The notes under the pieces were generated by a model. It saw nothing but the letters and a program-made list of their open reading frames with translations, was not told the origin of the DNA and did no database searches. A stretch of 10,997 bases of DNA, taken from ZLKRG08 sp046094385 (GTDB lineage: Bacteria > Actinomycetota > Actinomycetes > Nanopelagicales > Nanopelagicaceae). The stretch lies in the NCBI GenBank assembly GCA_046094385.1, contig JBJTHJ010000078.1:1-10997 (forward strand), given 5' to 3'. The position numbers and the translations under genes are program-made. Every line of letters starts with the position of its first letter. The stretch's first letter is position 1. Below are positions 1 to 7,328 of this stretch, piece by piece.

Positions 1-141
1 ATGGCCATGATCGACCCGCTCGGCGAGTAATTCAATGAGTTGTTCGCTTAAATTTATGAGAACCTCACGTTCGGATTCCGAGAAATTTGCTTGATACTCG
101 TTCTCTCCGTGACGTCTAAATCCACCCTTATCCTCTGCCAA
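1..141 (-). CDS. DUF2017 family protein, N-terminal part (cut by window edge)
   Basis: The 47 codons visible start at a TTG (139-141), one base after the clpS stop, and run open to the window edge. The protein begins MAEDKGGFRRHG and continues with a charged helix (FSESEREVLINLSEQLIELL). A GFRR start followed by an acidic, leucine-rich helix directly downstream of clpS is the usual arrangement of DUF2017 genes in Actinobacteria. Its function is unknown. TTG is chosen because AAGGAAG (151-157) lies 9 nt upstream, inside the last clpS codons, and no other start fits. Translational coupling with clpS is likely. The family call rests on context and the N-terminus only, since about three quarters of the gene is outside the window. 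Confidence 0.75.
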   Translation of the reverse strand, partial: MAEDKGGFRRHGENEYQANFSESEREVLINLSEQLIELLAERVDHGH

Positions 142-142
142 C

Positions 143-475
143 TTATAGCTCTTCCTTGGAGATAGTTGCCCAGAGTCCATATTCGTGGAGTCGTTGTACG
201 TCGCGTTCCATCTCTTCCCTAGAACCATTTGAGACAACTGCTTTGCCTTCATTATGAACTTTCAACATCAATTCGGTTGCGTGTGCTTTGGTGTAACCGA
301 ATAACTCCATGAATACATAGGTTACATAGGACATTAAATTGACTGGATCATCCCAAACTATGGTCACCCATAGACGATCGTTACTAAAGATCGCCTTTAG
401 CTCCTCATCCAATTGAGTAATAGCCTCAGTATTAGATTTGGTATCAGCCTGGGCATTGATTTGAGTCTGTGCCAT
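143..475 (-). CDS. clpS: ATP-dependent Clp protease adaptor ClpS
   Basis: The product is 110 aa, normal for actinobacterial ClpS. ClpS binds proteins with destabilising N-terminal residues and delivers them to the ClpAP/ClpCP protease in the cytoplasm. Residues 1-33 form a variable, polar N-terminal tail, which in the family reaches into the Clp ATPase. The core follows: VTIVWDDPVNLMSYV (38-52) is the N-degron pocket region, and KVHNEGKAVV (72-81) carries His74, equivalent to the histidine of E. coli ClpS that contacts the substrate amino group. The protein ends with GLWATISKEEL. The gene is probably co-transcribed with the DUF2017 gene one base downstream. No Shine-Dalgarno site precedes the ATG, but a TAAAAT element ends 6 nt before it, which suggests a leaderless mRNA. 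Confidence 0.95.
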   Translation of the reverse strand: MAQTQINAQADTKSNTEAITQLDEELKAIFSNDRLWVTIVWDDPVNLMSYVTYVFMELFGYTKAHATELMLKVHNEGKAVVSNGSREEMERDVQRLHEYGLWATISKEEL

Positions 476-481
476 ATCTGA

Positions 482-487
482 ATTTTA
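482..487 (-). promoter_or_regulatory. -10 element of clpS, leaderless spacing
   Basis: TAAAAT reads on the minus strand and is followed by six bases (TCAGAT) and then the clpS ATG. A start site about 6-7 nt after the -10 would fall on the ATG itself. No good -35 hexamer is visible at 16-18 bp. The 80-bp gap between clpS and the GH18 gene (476-555) holds this element and otherwise nothing I recognise. Confidence 0.5.
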
Positions 488-555
488 TATCTGTATTGAT
501 AACTGTGCGTATATCCAATCAGCCCAAAAAGTCAGAGCTGTTATCAGAGTTGTAG

Positions 556-2280
556 CTATCGAATTGCGATAGTTATAGGTGCAGACTGCCCGCTATTAGC
601 CGTTACCCGTAACTTGATAAATGGGCCAGAGCTTGCAGGATAAATGAATTGATAAGCGCCATTGGCATCAGAATTCGTACTCAACACTTCGGTCCACTTT
701 CCATCAAATCGCTCTAGACCAACCCGGATTAGTTTGCCGGGTGTCACAGTGCCTGTGATCAAAACCGACCCTTTGGCACGAACGCTGCTTGGGCTGGATA
801 TCTTTATTTGCGGCTTCACATTTATCGCCTGGATATTTGATAGCCCTTCAAGTCGCTCCCACGTTCCTTCGCTTCGTAGACGCAACGCTTGATTTTGCCC
901 CAAATAGATCTGCAAGCTAACTTTGCCATCAACACCGGTAGTCAAAGTGGAAATCTCACGCCAACTGGTTTCATCGTTGGTTTTTACCTCTAGTTTGATT
1001 GGAAGCGATGCGATCGGTTGTTTATCAGCCAATGTAAACAGCCCGCTCAAATTGATAGGCGTTCCATAATTAAAGGTATCCAAGTCGGTCAAGAGCGTTG
1101 AAACCACTTTGTCAGGTGCGATCGATAGAGCCACATTTCTAATATTGGTCATCGCATCTTGATCCTCAAAGCCAACAGTCCAAGCCACCACTCCACCCAA
1201 GCGATATTTCGAAACTAATTGGGCACGCGCTTCAAAAGCTCTGGCATCTTGATACCAAGCGGTTCTCGTGGCCGTGCAACTAGTGGCTAAGCCCGTCGAA
1301 GTGTTGCCGTTGTATGTCTTTTGATAAGTGAAGGTCGCTTCTTGGAACTTTTCATCATATTTGATCGTGGCACCATAACCTGCAGCCAAAGTATTGGCAT
1401 TTCTCATCAAGAAGGTTGCAGCTTTGGCAGAAGTAGTTACAGTCTTTGCAACATCAGCGGGACAAACGCCGTTTACTCTGGTAACCCAATCTCGTCCATA
1501 TCCTGCAACGCCAACAAAAACTTTTGAAGCAGGCATGATTGAAACTGCATATTTGACGGTATCTTCAGTCCAACTAATTGGACCAATTGGTCCTGGCTTT
1601 GAAACTGAGAAGTCATAAGTCATGATTCTCAATCGATCAATAAATGGCGCAATTTCGGCCCAGGCATAAACATAATAGCCACGTTTGCCACTTGTTGGAT
1701 CCAACAAATATGGAGTGGTCATCGACAACAATTTGCCATTTGTCTTCAAAGCGGCACTTAACAACTTTACAAAAGCCACCCAATTTGGCTTGGTCTTATC
1801 CCAGCTGGTATTTCCATCAACGAAGGCAAAACCTTCAAAATCCAAATCGATTCCATCAAAGTTATTCTGTATCACCAAATCGTTTATGACACTCACGGCT
1901 GCCTGCCTGCCGCTCTCTGTCGCAAGTAAATTAGCTAAGACCAATTTATCTGTGCCATCTGTGATTGTTGGAATGATCGTAAACCCAGCATTTCGCATTG
2001 CGGTAAGTGGTTGAATGATTGGAACGCTTGGATTTGCAGGTGTGTATAGGTCTTGAATTGATGCAGTCTTTCCGTTGTACTTGAAGGTGTACCAAAATGG
2101 CAACACTTCACGAATTAGGTCTGCGCTATTTAAAGCTGCAGGTAACGATGTCTTCATGGCGTAGTAAGGAATCCAACCACTGTAGATCTTGCGTGGTTGA
2201 GGATTCTCTGCGATGGCAGGCTGCAAGTTAAGTGCTAACAAAGCGCCAATTACGGCTACCTTTACTAACTTGCTAAACAT
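556..2280 (-). CDS. Secreted GH18-family glycoside hydrolase (chitinase-like) with C-terminal beta domains
   Basis: The product is 574 aa. The ATG at 2278-2280 is chosen because it opens a clean Sec signal peptide: a lysine-containing start, a hydrophobic stretch IGALLALNL, and an AIA cleavage site after residue 24. The GH18 barrel spans about residues 32-390. It shows the full catalytic signature DGIDLDFEG (142-150) with acid/base Glu149, the MTYDF strand (220-224) and the late tryptophan of VVAWTVGFED (364-373). Known GH18 enzymes cut beta-1,4-linked GlcNAc polymers such as chitin or peptidoglycan; YaaH-type spore-wall hydrolases share this single-barrel form, so the substrate is open. Residues 395-485 and 488-574 look like two beta-sandwich (Ig- or Big-like) domains that could bind a surface or glycan. 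There is no LPxTG motif or C-terminal membrane helix, so the protein is probably released. An upstream in-frame extension of 45 codons lies antisense to argF and is not believed. Confidence 0.85.
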   Translation of the reverse strand: MFSKLVKVAVIGALLALNLQPAIAENPQPRKIYSGWIPYYAMKTSLPAALNSADLIREVLPFWYTFKYNGKTASIQDLYTPANPSVPIIQPLTAMRNAGFTIIPTITDGTDKLVLANLLATESGRQAAVSVINDLVIQNNFDGIDLDFEGFAFVDGNTSWDKTKPNWVAFVKLLSAALKTNGKLLSMTTPYLLDPTSGKRGYYVYAWAEIAPFIDRLRIMTYDFSVSKPGPIGPISWTEDTVKYAVSIMPASKVFVGVAGYGRDWVTRVNGVCPADVAKTVTTSAKAATFLMRNANTLAAGYGATIKYDEKFQEATFTYQKTYNGNTSTGLATSCTATRTAWYQDARAFEARAQLVSKYRLGGVVAWTVGFEDQDAMTNIRNVALSIAPDKVVSTLLTDLDTFNYGTPINLSGLFTLADKQPIASLPIKLEVKTNDETSWREISTLTTGVDGKVSLQIYLGQNQALRLRSEGTWERLEGLSNIQAINVKPQIKISSPSSVRAKGSVLITGTVTPGKLIRVGLERFDGKWTEVLSTNSDANGAYQFIYPASSGPFIKLRVTANSGQSAPITIAIR

Positions 2281-2287
2281 AAGTCGC

Positions 2288-2293
2288 AGTTTA
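2288..2293 (-). promoter_or_regulatory. -10 element of the GH18 gene, leaderless spacing
   Basis: TAAACT on the minus strand is followed by seven bases and then the ATG at 2280. A second candidate, TATAAA (2296-2301), lies further back and would give a leader of about 8-10 nt. Both sit in the 35-bp region shared with argF on the other strand, so the two divergent promoters overlap physically. Confidence 0.4.
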
Positions 2294-2303
2294 CTTTTAT
2301 AGG

Positions 2304-2309
2304 TAGAAT
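2304..2309 (+). promoter_or_regulatory. -10 element of argF, leaderless spacing
   Basis: TAGAAT is followed by six bases (TATCAG) and then the argF ATG at 2316. There is no Shine-Dalgarno site and no room for one. I see no ARG-box-like palindrome in the gap that would show ArgR control. Confidence 0.5.
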
Positions 2310-2315
2310 TATCAG

Positions 2316-3254
2316 ATGAAGGACTTACTGCGCACCCAAGATTTATCGCGCGACGATATAGAACTTCTCTTGGATACTGCTGCGAAATTTGCGACCGAGC
2401 CTTTGAGTGCAGCAAATCACTTAAAAAATAAGACGGTTGCCATCTATATGACTAAACCTTCTACTAGGACCAGATTGGCGTCGGAGACTGCCACCGCTCA
2501 CTTAGGTGGCACTCCAATTTTTATCCGTGGCGAAGAGTTGCAATTGGGTCGAGGCGAGACGATTTCAGACACCGCAAAGATCATAAGTGGTTTCTGTGAA
2601 GCTTTGATTATCAGAACTTATAACCAAACAGATGTCAACGAGCTGGGAAAACATGCGACGGTTCCAGTTATAAATGCCTTAACTGACGAGGATCATCCGA
2701 CTCAATTGCTTGCGGATTGGTTAACTATCCGAGAAGTATTTGGCGAGAATATCAAAGGGCGAAAATTCTCTTACTTTGGAGATGGAAACAATATGTCCCA
2801 TGCCTGGTTGATCATGGGTGCGATCATGGGTGCACATGTGGTCGCAGCAACACCAGAGGGCAAATGGTCCCCTAATTCAGATGTATTAAAAGTTGCGCAG
2901 GAGCTTGCTGCACTTTCTGGGGCAACCATCGAATTAACTTCGGATCCGAATTTAGCGGCCAAGGATGCTTCCGTGATCTATACCGATGTCTGGATGTCTA
3001 TGGGCGATCCAGAATCTGAGCGCATTGAGAAGACAAAGGTATTGGCACCATTTGCAGTGACTGAGTCTTTGATGTCACAAACTGCATCCGATTCTATTTT
3101 CATGCATTGTTTGCCAGCACACAGAGGTGAGGAAGTTACAGGTGCAGTGATCGATGGAGATAAGTCTGTAATTTGGCGCCAGGCTTATCATCGTCGCACC
3201 ACCATTCAAGCATTGCTCTATCACCTAACTCGCAGAGAATTAAAAGGTCGTTAA
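2316..3254 (+). CDS. argF: Ornithine carbamoyltransferase
   Basis: The product is 312 aa, the usual length. The enzyme joins carbamoyl phosphate to L-ornithine to give L-citrulline and phosphate in arginine synthesis, acting in the cytoplasm as a trimer. The carbamoyl-phosphate loop is STRTR (49-53), followed by HPTQ (127-130). The ornithine site reads DVWMSMG (224-230), and the active-site cysteine loop is HCLPAHRGEEV (264-274) with Cys265. The DxxxSMG motif separates it from aspartate carbamoyltransferase, and HCLP is typical of the ornithine enzyme. Near the C-terminus the family's common NRxHTQxA region reads YHRRTTIQA, a mild departure. No other arg gene is nearby, so argF stands outside an arginine cluster here. 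The 39-bp gap to pntAA holds its own promoter-like element, so the two need not form one operon. A catabolic role cannot be excluded from sequence alone. Confidence 0.95.
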   Translation: MKDLLRTQDLSRDDIELLLDTAAKFATEPLSAANHLKNKTVAIYMTKPSTRTRLASETATAHLGGTPIFIRGEELQLGRGETISDTAKIISGFCEALIIRTYNQTDVNELGKHATVPVINALTDEDHPTQLLADWLTIREVFGENIKGRKFSYFGDGNNMSHAWLIMGAIMGAHVVAATPEGKWSPNSDVLKVAQELAALSGATIELTSDPNLAAKDASVIYTDVWMSMGDPESERIEKTKVLAPFAVTESLMSQTASDSIFMHCLPAHRGEEVTGAVIDGDKSVIWRQAYHRRTTIQALLYHLTRRELKGR

Positions 3255-3281
3255 AGGCTAGTTTTAAAGAGTTTCACTTAG

Positions 3282-3287
3282 TACATT
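3282..3287 (+). promoter_or_regulatory. -10 element of the pnt operon, leaderless spacing
   Basis: TACATT is followed by six bases (TATCAC) and then the pntAA ATG at 3294. No ribosome binding site is present. It lies in the 39-bp gap after argF; read-through from argF is also possible, as no terminator hairpin is visible. Confidence 0.5.
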
Positions 3288-3293
3288 TATCAC

Positions 3294-4409
3294 ATGCGTG
3301 TTGCGGTCCCAAAAGAGATAAAGCCCGGTGAGCGGCGAGTAGCACTAGTTCCAGATGTGATCAATAAATTCACAAAATTAGGCTACGAAGTGGTAATTGA
3401 AAGTGGCGCAGGAATTCATGCGCAAGCAACCAACGATGACTACCAAGCTGCCGGAGCCAAGATCTCCACAGAGGTAATCAAAGATGCTGATGTGGTGCTC
3501 TCGGTGCAGCCGTTGACACCAGCGCAAGCTGCAAATTTGAAGAAAGGTGCAGTGACCATCTCCTTTCTCTCGCCTACCACCTCTATAGAAAATATCGAGG
3601 CGCTGGCAAAAGCAGGTGCGACTGCCTTTTCCATGGAATTGGTACCGCGCATCTCAAGGGCGCAATCCATGGATGCGTTAACTTCGCAAGCTCTCTGTGC
3701 GGGCTATAAAGCAGCATTGATTGGCGCAGAACTTAGCCCCAGATTCTTTCCTCTTCTTATGACTGCAGCGGGAACCGTAACTCCAGCGCAAGTGCTAGTG
3801 CTAGGTGCCGGTGTTGCCGGATTACAAGCAATTGCGACGGCCCGCAGATTAGGTGCAGTTGTTAGCGCATATGACGTTCGACCATCTTCGGCGGATGAAG
3901 TTAAATCCATGGGAGCAACTTTCATAGATTTAAATCTTGAATCACTTGCTGGCGCTGGAGGTTATGCCCGTGAGATGACTGAAGAGCGTGCAAAACAACA
4001 GCAAGATTTACTTACTCCTTTTATTGCGAAATCAAATGTCGTGATCACAACAGCTGCAGTGCCTGGTCGGACCGCACCTAGATTGATGACCAAAGCCATG
4101 GTTGATTCGATGGCACCGGGATCAGTAATTGTTGATTTGGCAGCAGAGACCGGCGGCAACGTTGAGGGATCGGTTGCTGGTCAGACCGTAACCACCGAAA
4201 ATGGAGTAATAATTTGGGGCGGTAAAGATGTTCCAAGTTCATTACCTTTTCACGCATCCAGCCTCTACTCCCGCAACTTACTAAACCTACTTTCTTTAAT
4301 CACTAAGCCAGCCAAAGATGGCGAAGCTCTTGCTTTAAGTATTGATTTTGAAGATGAGATCGTCGCAGCCTCTGCCTTAACTCACGATGGTGCAAGGAGG
4401 AATTCATGA
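3294..4409 (+). CDS. pntAA: Proton-translocating NAD(P) transhydrogenase, soluble alpha-1 subunit (NAD(H)-binding dI)
   Basis: The product is 371 aa and carries only the soluble dI domain, as in the three-subunit enzymes of Rhodospirillum and Thermus; E. coli PntA fuses dI to membrane helices. dI binds NADH and passes hydride to NADP+ on dIII. The start MRVAVPKEIKPGERRVALVP is the family signature. The RQD loop residues are Arg119, Gln124 and Asp127 within PRISRAQSMD. The Rossmann motif is VLGAGVAG (169-176), with Asp194 at the end of the next strand as expected for NAD rather than NADP. The mobile-loop tyrosine is Tyr224 in AGGYAREM. Alanine dehydrogenase is related, but the RQD loop and the operon settle the call. 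The stop overlaps the next start as ATGA, which implies translational coupling. Confidence 0.95.
   Translation: MRVAVPKEIKPGERRVALVPDVINKFTKLGYEVVIESGAGIHAQATNDDYQAAGAKISTEVIKDADVVLSVQPLTPAQAANLKKGAVTISFLSPTTSIENIEALAKAGATAFSMELVPRISRAQSMDALTSQALCAGYKAALIGAELSPRFFPLLMTAAGTVTPAQVLVLGAGVAGLQAIATARRLGAVVSAYDVRPSSADEVKSMGATFIDLNLESLAGAGGYAREMTEERAKQQQDLLTPFIAKSNVVITTAAVPGRTAPRLMTKAMVDSMAPGSVIVDLAAETGGNVEGSVAGQTVTTENGVIIWGGKDVPSSLPFHASSLYSRNLLNLLSLITKPAKDGEALALSIDFEDEIVAASALTHDGARRNS
4394..4400 (+). promoter_or_regulatory. Shine-Dalgarno site for pntAB
   Basis: AAGGAGG lies 5 nt before the ATG at 4406, within the last pntAA codons. This near-perfect site inside the operon contrasts with the missing sites before the first genes of transcripts in the window, and it shows that the organism uses SD-led initiation for internal genes. 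Confidence 0.85.
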
Positions 4410-4690
4410 GTAATGGTCTAGCACTTCTAGCCATTTTCACCTTAGCGGTGTTCGTTGGTTTTGAAGTGGTATCGAAGGTATCTACGACTTTGCATACTCC
4501 TTTGATGTCTGGTGCAAATGCAATTCACGGCATTATTTTGGTGGGAGCAATTCTGGTAGCAGGACATGCAGAGACCACATTGGAATTGGTCCTTGGCATT
4601 ATCGCAGTGGTGCTTGCCACCATAAATATGGTTGGTGGATTTGTAGTGACTGACCGCATGTTGGAAATGTTTAAAGGCAAGAAGCAATGA
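4406..4690 (+). CDS. pntAB: NAD(P) transhydrogenase alpha-2 subunit (membrane dII, alpha part)
   Basis: The product is 94 aa with three predicted membrane helices (about residues 4-22, 38-54 and 58-79) and a basic end, FKGKKQ. It forms the alpha half of the proton channel. The conserved stretch VSTTLHTPLMSGANAIHGI (25-43) is present. His41 sits where Thermus-type enzymes place a channel histidine on this subunit, which matters because PntB here lacks the usual beta-subunit histidine. The gene overlaps pntAA by ATGA upstream and pntB by ATGA downstream, so the three subunits should be made in linked amounts. Confidence 0.95.
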   Translation: MSNGLALLAIFTLAVFVGFEVVSKVSTTLHTPLMSGANAIHGIILVGAILVAGHAETTLELVLGIIAVVLATINMVGGFVVTDRMLEMFKGKKQ

Positions 4691-6072
4691 ATCGTAACGT
4701 CTATGACCTGCTTGGTTTGATCTGTGCAGTTGCATTCATTCTTGCGTTGAAAGGACTCTCCTCCCCAAAATCTGCGCGCCGCGGTAATTTAATAGGTGCA
4801 GCTGGTGCTGGAGTTGCCACGATTGTGGTTTTCTTCTATCAAGAAGAGAACACCTCGCTTAAAAATATCCCTTGGATCCTAGGTGCAGTACTACTAGGTG
4901 TGGCTTTTGGTGTGCCTGCCGCTCGCATGGTGCAGATGACTCAGATGCCGCAGATGGTCGCGCTATTTAATGGTGTAGGTGGTGGCGCAGCCGCACTAGT
5001 TGCCATAGTTGAGTACCTAAATCTTGGTGATACCGCTTCGACCTTGGCGGTCATTGCAACTGTGTTCACGGTTGTGGTTGGGTGCATCTCATTTAGCGGA
5101 TCTATCGTGACATTTTTGAAGTTGCAAGAGTTGATGACTACTCGGCCAGTGATCTTTCCAGGTGGTCGCTTCGTCATCGCAGGCACTTTGATTGCAATCA
5201 TCGTAAATGCCGGATATGTAATCGCCCAAGGTGGCAATGGATTACTTGAACTTTTGGCTTTGCTTTCTCTGCTATTTGGCGTGCTCTTCGTGCTTCCAGT
5301 TGGTGGTGCAGATGTTCCAATTGTGATCTCGCTATTAAACGCCTTTACCGGTTTGACAGTGGCAGCAAGTGGTTATGTACTCGAGAACATTCTCTTGATT
5401 GTGGCTGGAACCTTAGTTGGTGCATCCGGAACCATCCTTACTCGCTTGATGGCAGCAGCTATGGGGCGTTCACTCTTTGGCACCCTCTTTGGCGCATTTA
5501 CCGCGAAAGCATCAACAACAAGTGGCACCGAAGAGAACCGTCCAGTTAGAAGTGGTTCTCCAGATGATGTGGCGATCTTGCTCAATTATGCGCGCCGAGT
5601 AGTAATCGTGCCTGGTTATGGACTTGCAGTTGCACAAGCTCAACACACAATTCGAGAGATGGCAGATCTCTTATCTGCAAAAGGTATTGATGTGGCATAC
5701 GGAATCCATCCAGTTGCAGGACGCATGCCGGGGCATATGAATGTTCTGCTTGCCGAAGCAAATGTGCCATACGAACAACTTGTGGAAATGGAAGAGATCA
5801 ATCCGACATTCCCGCAGACAGATGTGGCTTTAGTTGTTGGAGCTAACGATGTGGTTAACCCAGCAGCAAAGACCACCCCTGGCGCACCCATTTACGGAAT
5901 GCCTATTTTGGATGTTGATCAAGCTGCAAACATCATTTTCTTAAAGAGATCTATGCGACCTGGATTTGCTGGAATCGAGAACGAGTTACTTTACGATCCA
6001 AAGACCACTTTACTATTCGGTGATGCCAAAGCCTCGCTCACCAAAGTAGTTAGCGCTTTAAAAGCTCTTTAA
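4687..6072 (+). CDS. pntB: NAD(P) transhydrogenase beta subunit (membrane dII beta part plus NADP(H)-binding dIII)
   Basis: The product is 461 aa, the normal length. Residues 1-270 hold about nine membrane helices; residues 285-461 form the cytoplasmic dIII domain that binds NADP(H). dIII shows VPGYGLAVAQAQ (308-319), the GRMPGHMNVLLAEA loop (345-358), GANDVVNPAA (385-394) and the RSM loop with downstream GDAKAS (445-450). The enzyme uses inward proton flow to drive NADH + NADP+ to NAD+ + NADPH, supplying reductant for biosynthesis. In MPQMVALFNGVGGG (87-100) the position of E. coli beta-His91 is Asn95, as in Thermus and many actinobacterial enzymes. Translation probably starts from AAAGG (4673-4677) and by coupling to pntAB. 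The last codons overlap the convergent minus-strand gene by 15 bp. Confidence 0.95.
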   Translation: MNRNVYDLLGLICAVAFILALKGLSSPKSARRGNLIGAAGAGVATIVVFFYQEENTSLKNIPWILGAVLLGVAFGVPAARMVQMTQMPQMVALFNGVGGGAAALVAIVEYLNLGDTASTLAVIATVFTVVVGCISFSGSIVTFLKLQELMTTRPVIFPGGRFVIAGTLIAIIVNAGYVIAQGGNGLLELLALLSLLFGVLFVLPVGGADVPIVISLLNAFTGLTVAASGYVLENILLIVAGTLVGASGTILTRLMAAAMGRSLFGTLFGAFTAKASTTSGTEENRPVRSGSPDDVAILLNYARRVVIVPGYGLAVAQAQHTIREMADLLSAKGIDVAYGIHPVAGRMPGHMNVLLAEANVPYEQLVEMEEINPTFPQTDVALVVGANDVVNPAAKTTPGAPIYGMPILDVDQAANIIFLKRSMRPGFAGIENELLYDPKTTLLFGDAKASLTKVVSALKAL

Positions 6073-7254
6073 ACCTGCTACTAAGCGATCTACATCTTCT
6101 TTAGTTGAATATGGTGCAAGACCTGCACGAATTGCACCTTTATCTCCGAGTCCCAATTTATGTGATGCTTCAAAGGCATAAAAGTTGTGAGCCGGTGCAT
6201 TAACTTTCAAGGTTGCCAGATGCTTATAGATTGCAACGCTATCTTTGCCTTCGATTGTGAAGTAAAGAGTTGGAGTACGAAGTTTGGCATGCCCATAGGT
6301 GCGAACTCCAGGTAACGCCCTAATCTCATTCTCTAGATATTCAAAGAGTGGATGTTCATATGCCTCCAGAGCATTCATCGATTGCACGATCCGCTCACGT
6401 CTGGAGCCAATAGCTTCCTCATCCATACTTGCCACAAAGTCAATGGAAGCGGTGACACCAGCCATGATCTCGTAGGGCAAAGTGCCAAATTCAAAACGTT
6501 CTGGCACCACGCTAGTTGATGGCGCTAATTTGTCATTTTTGATCTGCTCAAGTAACTCGGGATGCGAAACCAAAGTGCCACAGTGCGGACCAAATATCTT
6601 GTATGAGGAGAATCCCAGGAAATCTGCGCCAATATCTTTGAAATCAATCACCGCATGAGGCGTTAAATGAACTGCATCTACCAGAAAAAGTGCGCCACTT
6701 CTCCTAACTTCTCTGGCAATTGATTTGATATCTGGTCTTGTTCCTAAAGTGTTCGCGGCTCCGGTAACGGCTACAAATTTGGTTTTTGCACTTAGTAGTT
6801 TTGTTACTGCTTCGGTAGGTAATTCTGCAGACTCAGGATCAAATTCGGCCCACTTTACCGTGACCCCTTTGGCCTGCGCAGCCTGAACCCAAGGGCGAAT
6901 ATTTGAATCGTGATCTATTCGGGTAACGATAATTTCGTCACCTGCTTGCCAATCTTTGGCCAAATTCCGTGACATATCGTAAGTAAGCTGAGTCCAACTT
7001 CTCCCGTAGATAACTCCGCGTGGGTCGCAATTTAGTAAATCCGCCACTGCACTTCGATAACCTTGAACAGAAGCTTCGGCATTTTGTTCTGAAAGCGTAA
7101 CGGTATTTCGATTGGAAGTTGGCTGAGTTATTGCATTTGCAATTGCAACTGCGACACTTCTTGGAACCTGTGAACCGCCTGGTCCATCAAAGAAGGCAAT
7201 ACCTGAATCTAAAGATGGAAATTCTTTTCTGATGCGATTTACGTCAAATGCCAT
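6058..7254 (-). CDS. PLP-dependent aminotransferase class V, cysteine desulfurase-like (VC1184 subfamily)
   Basis: The product is 398 aa with fold-type I architecture. The PLP lysine is Lys219 in SSYKIFGPH (216-224). Asp193 in VDAVHLTPH (192-200) is the residue that pairs with the pyridine nitrogen. IDHDSNIRPW (113-122) matches the DHDxNxxPW pattern of the VC1184 group. The start, PSLDSGIAFFDGPGGSQVP, and the end, RAGLAPYSTKEDVDRL (376-391), also fit. The substrate is unknown. True SufS/IscS enzymes carry a catalytic cysteine in a loop after residue 340; here that stretch reads NAPAHNFYAFEASHKLG with no cysteine, and the only cysteines are Cys76 and Cys225. Persulfide formation is therefore unlikely, and a lyase, epimerase or aminotransferase reaction is more plausible. 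It stands alone, with no suf, isc or thiamine genes near. Confidence 0.85.
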   Translation of the reverse strand: MAFDVNRIRKEFPSLDSGIAFFDGPGGSQVPRSVAVAIANAITQPTSNRNTVTLSEQNAEASVQGYRSAVADLLNCDPRGVIYGRSWTQLTYDMSRNLAKDWQAGDEIIVTRIDHDSNIRPWVQAAQAKGVTVKWAEFDPESAELPTEAVTKLLSAKTKFVAVTGAANTLGTRPDIKSIAREVRRSGALFLVDAVHLTPHAVIDFKDIGADFLGFSSYKIFGPHCGTLVSHPELLEQIKNDKLAPSTSVVPERFEFGTLPYEIMAGVTASIDFVASMDEEAIGSRRERIVQSMNALEAYEHPLFEYLENEIRALPGVRTYGHAKLRTPTLYFTIEGKDSVAIYKHLATLKVNAPAHNFYAFEASHKLGLGDKGAIRAGLAPYSTKEDVDRLVAGLKSF

Positions 7255-7261
7255 AGCGCTT

Positions 7262-7267
7262 AATCTA
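7262..7267 (-). promoter_or_regulatory. -10 element of the VC1184-type gene, leaderless spacing
   Basis: TAGATT on the minus strand is followed by seven bases (AAGCGCT) and the ATG at 7254. AGATAG occurs twice on this strand, at 7275-7280 and 7265-7270, exactly 10 bp apart. The second copy overlaps the -10, so a regulator binding site is possible but unproven. Confidence 0.45.
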
Positions 7268-7328
7268 TCTAAACCTATCTGTGTCTCTCTATATCTTTCG
7301 ATGTCTAGCTAGAAAAACTGTTGAGAAT

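Noticed and set aside
556..572. Inverted repeat CTATCG/CGATAG with a 5-nt loop over the GH18 stop codon
   Set aside because: The stem is short, weak and inside the last codons, with no T tract directly after it. Not enough for a terminator.
2281..2415. N-terminal extension of the GH18 reading frame by 45 codons
   Set aside because: It lies antisense to the argF start, would bury the signal peptide inside the protein, and the ATG at 2280 has a good -10 spacing.
4442..4735. 97-codon open frame antisense to pntAB and the start of pntB
   Set aside because: It mirrors conserved membrane coding sequence, has an unlikely His/Cys/Gln-rich composition, and shows no start signals.
7304..7313. Perfect palindrome TCTAGCTAGA in the gap after the metallopeptidase gene
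   Set aside because: On the gene's own strand the T run comes before the stem, so it is not an intrinsic terminator for it. It is short and could be chance.
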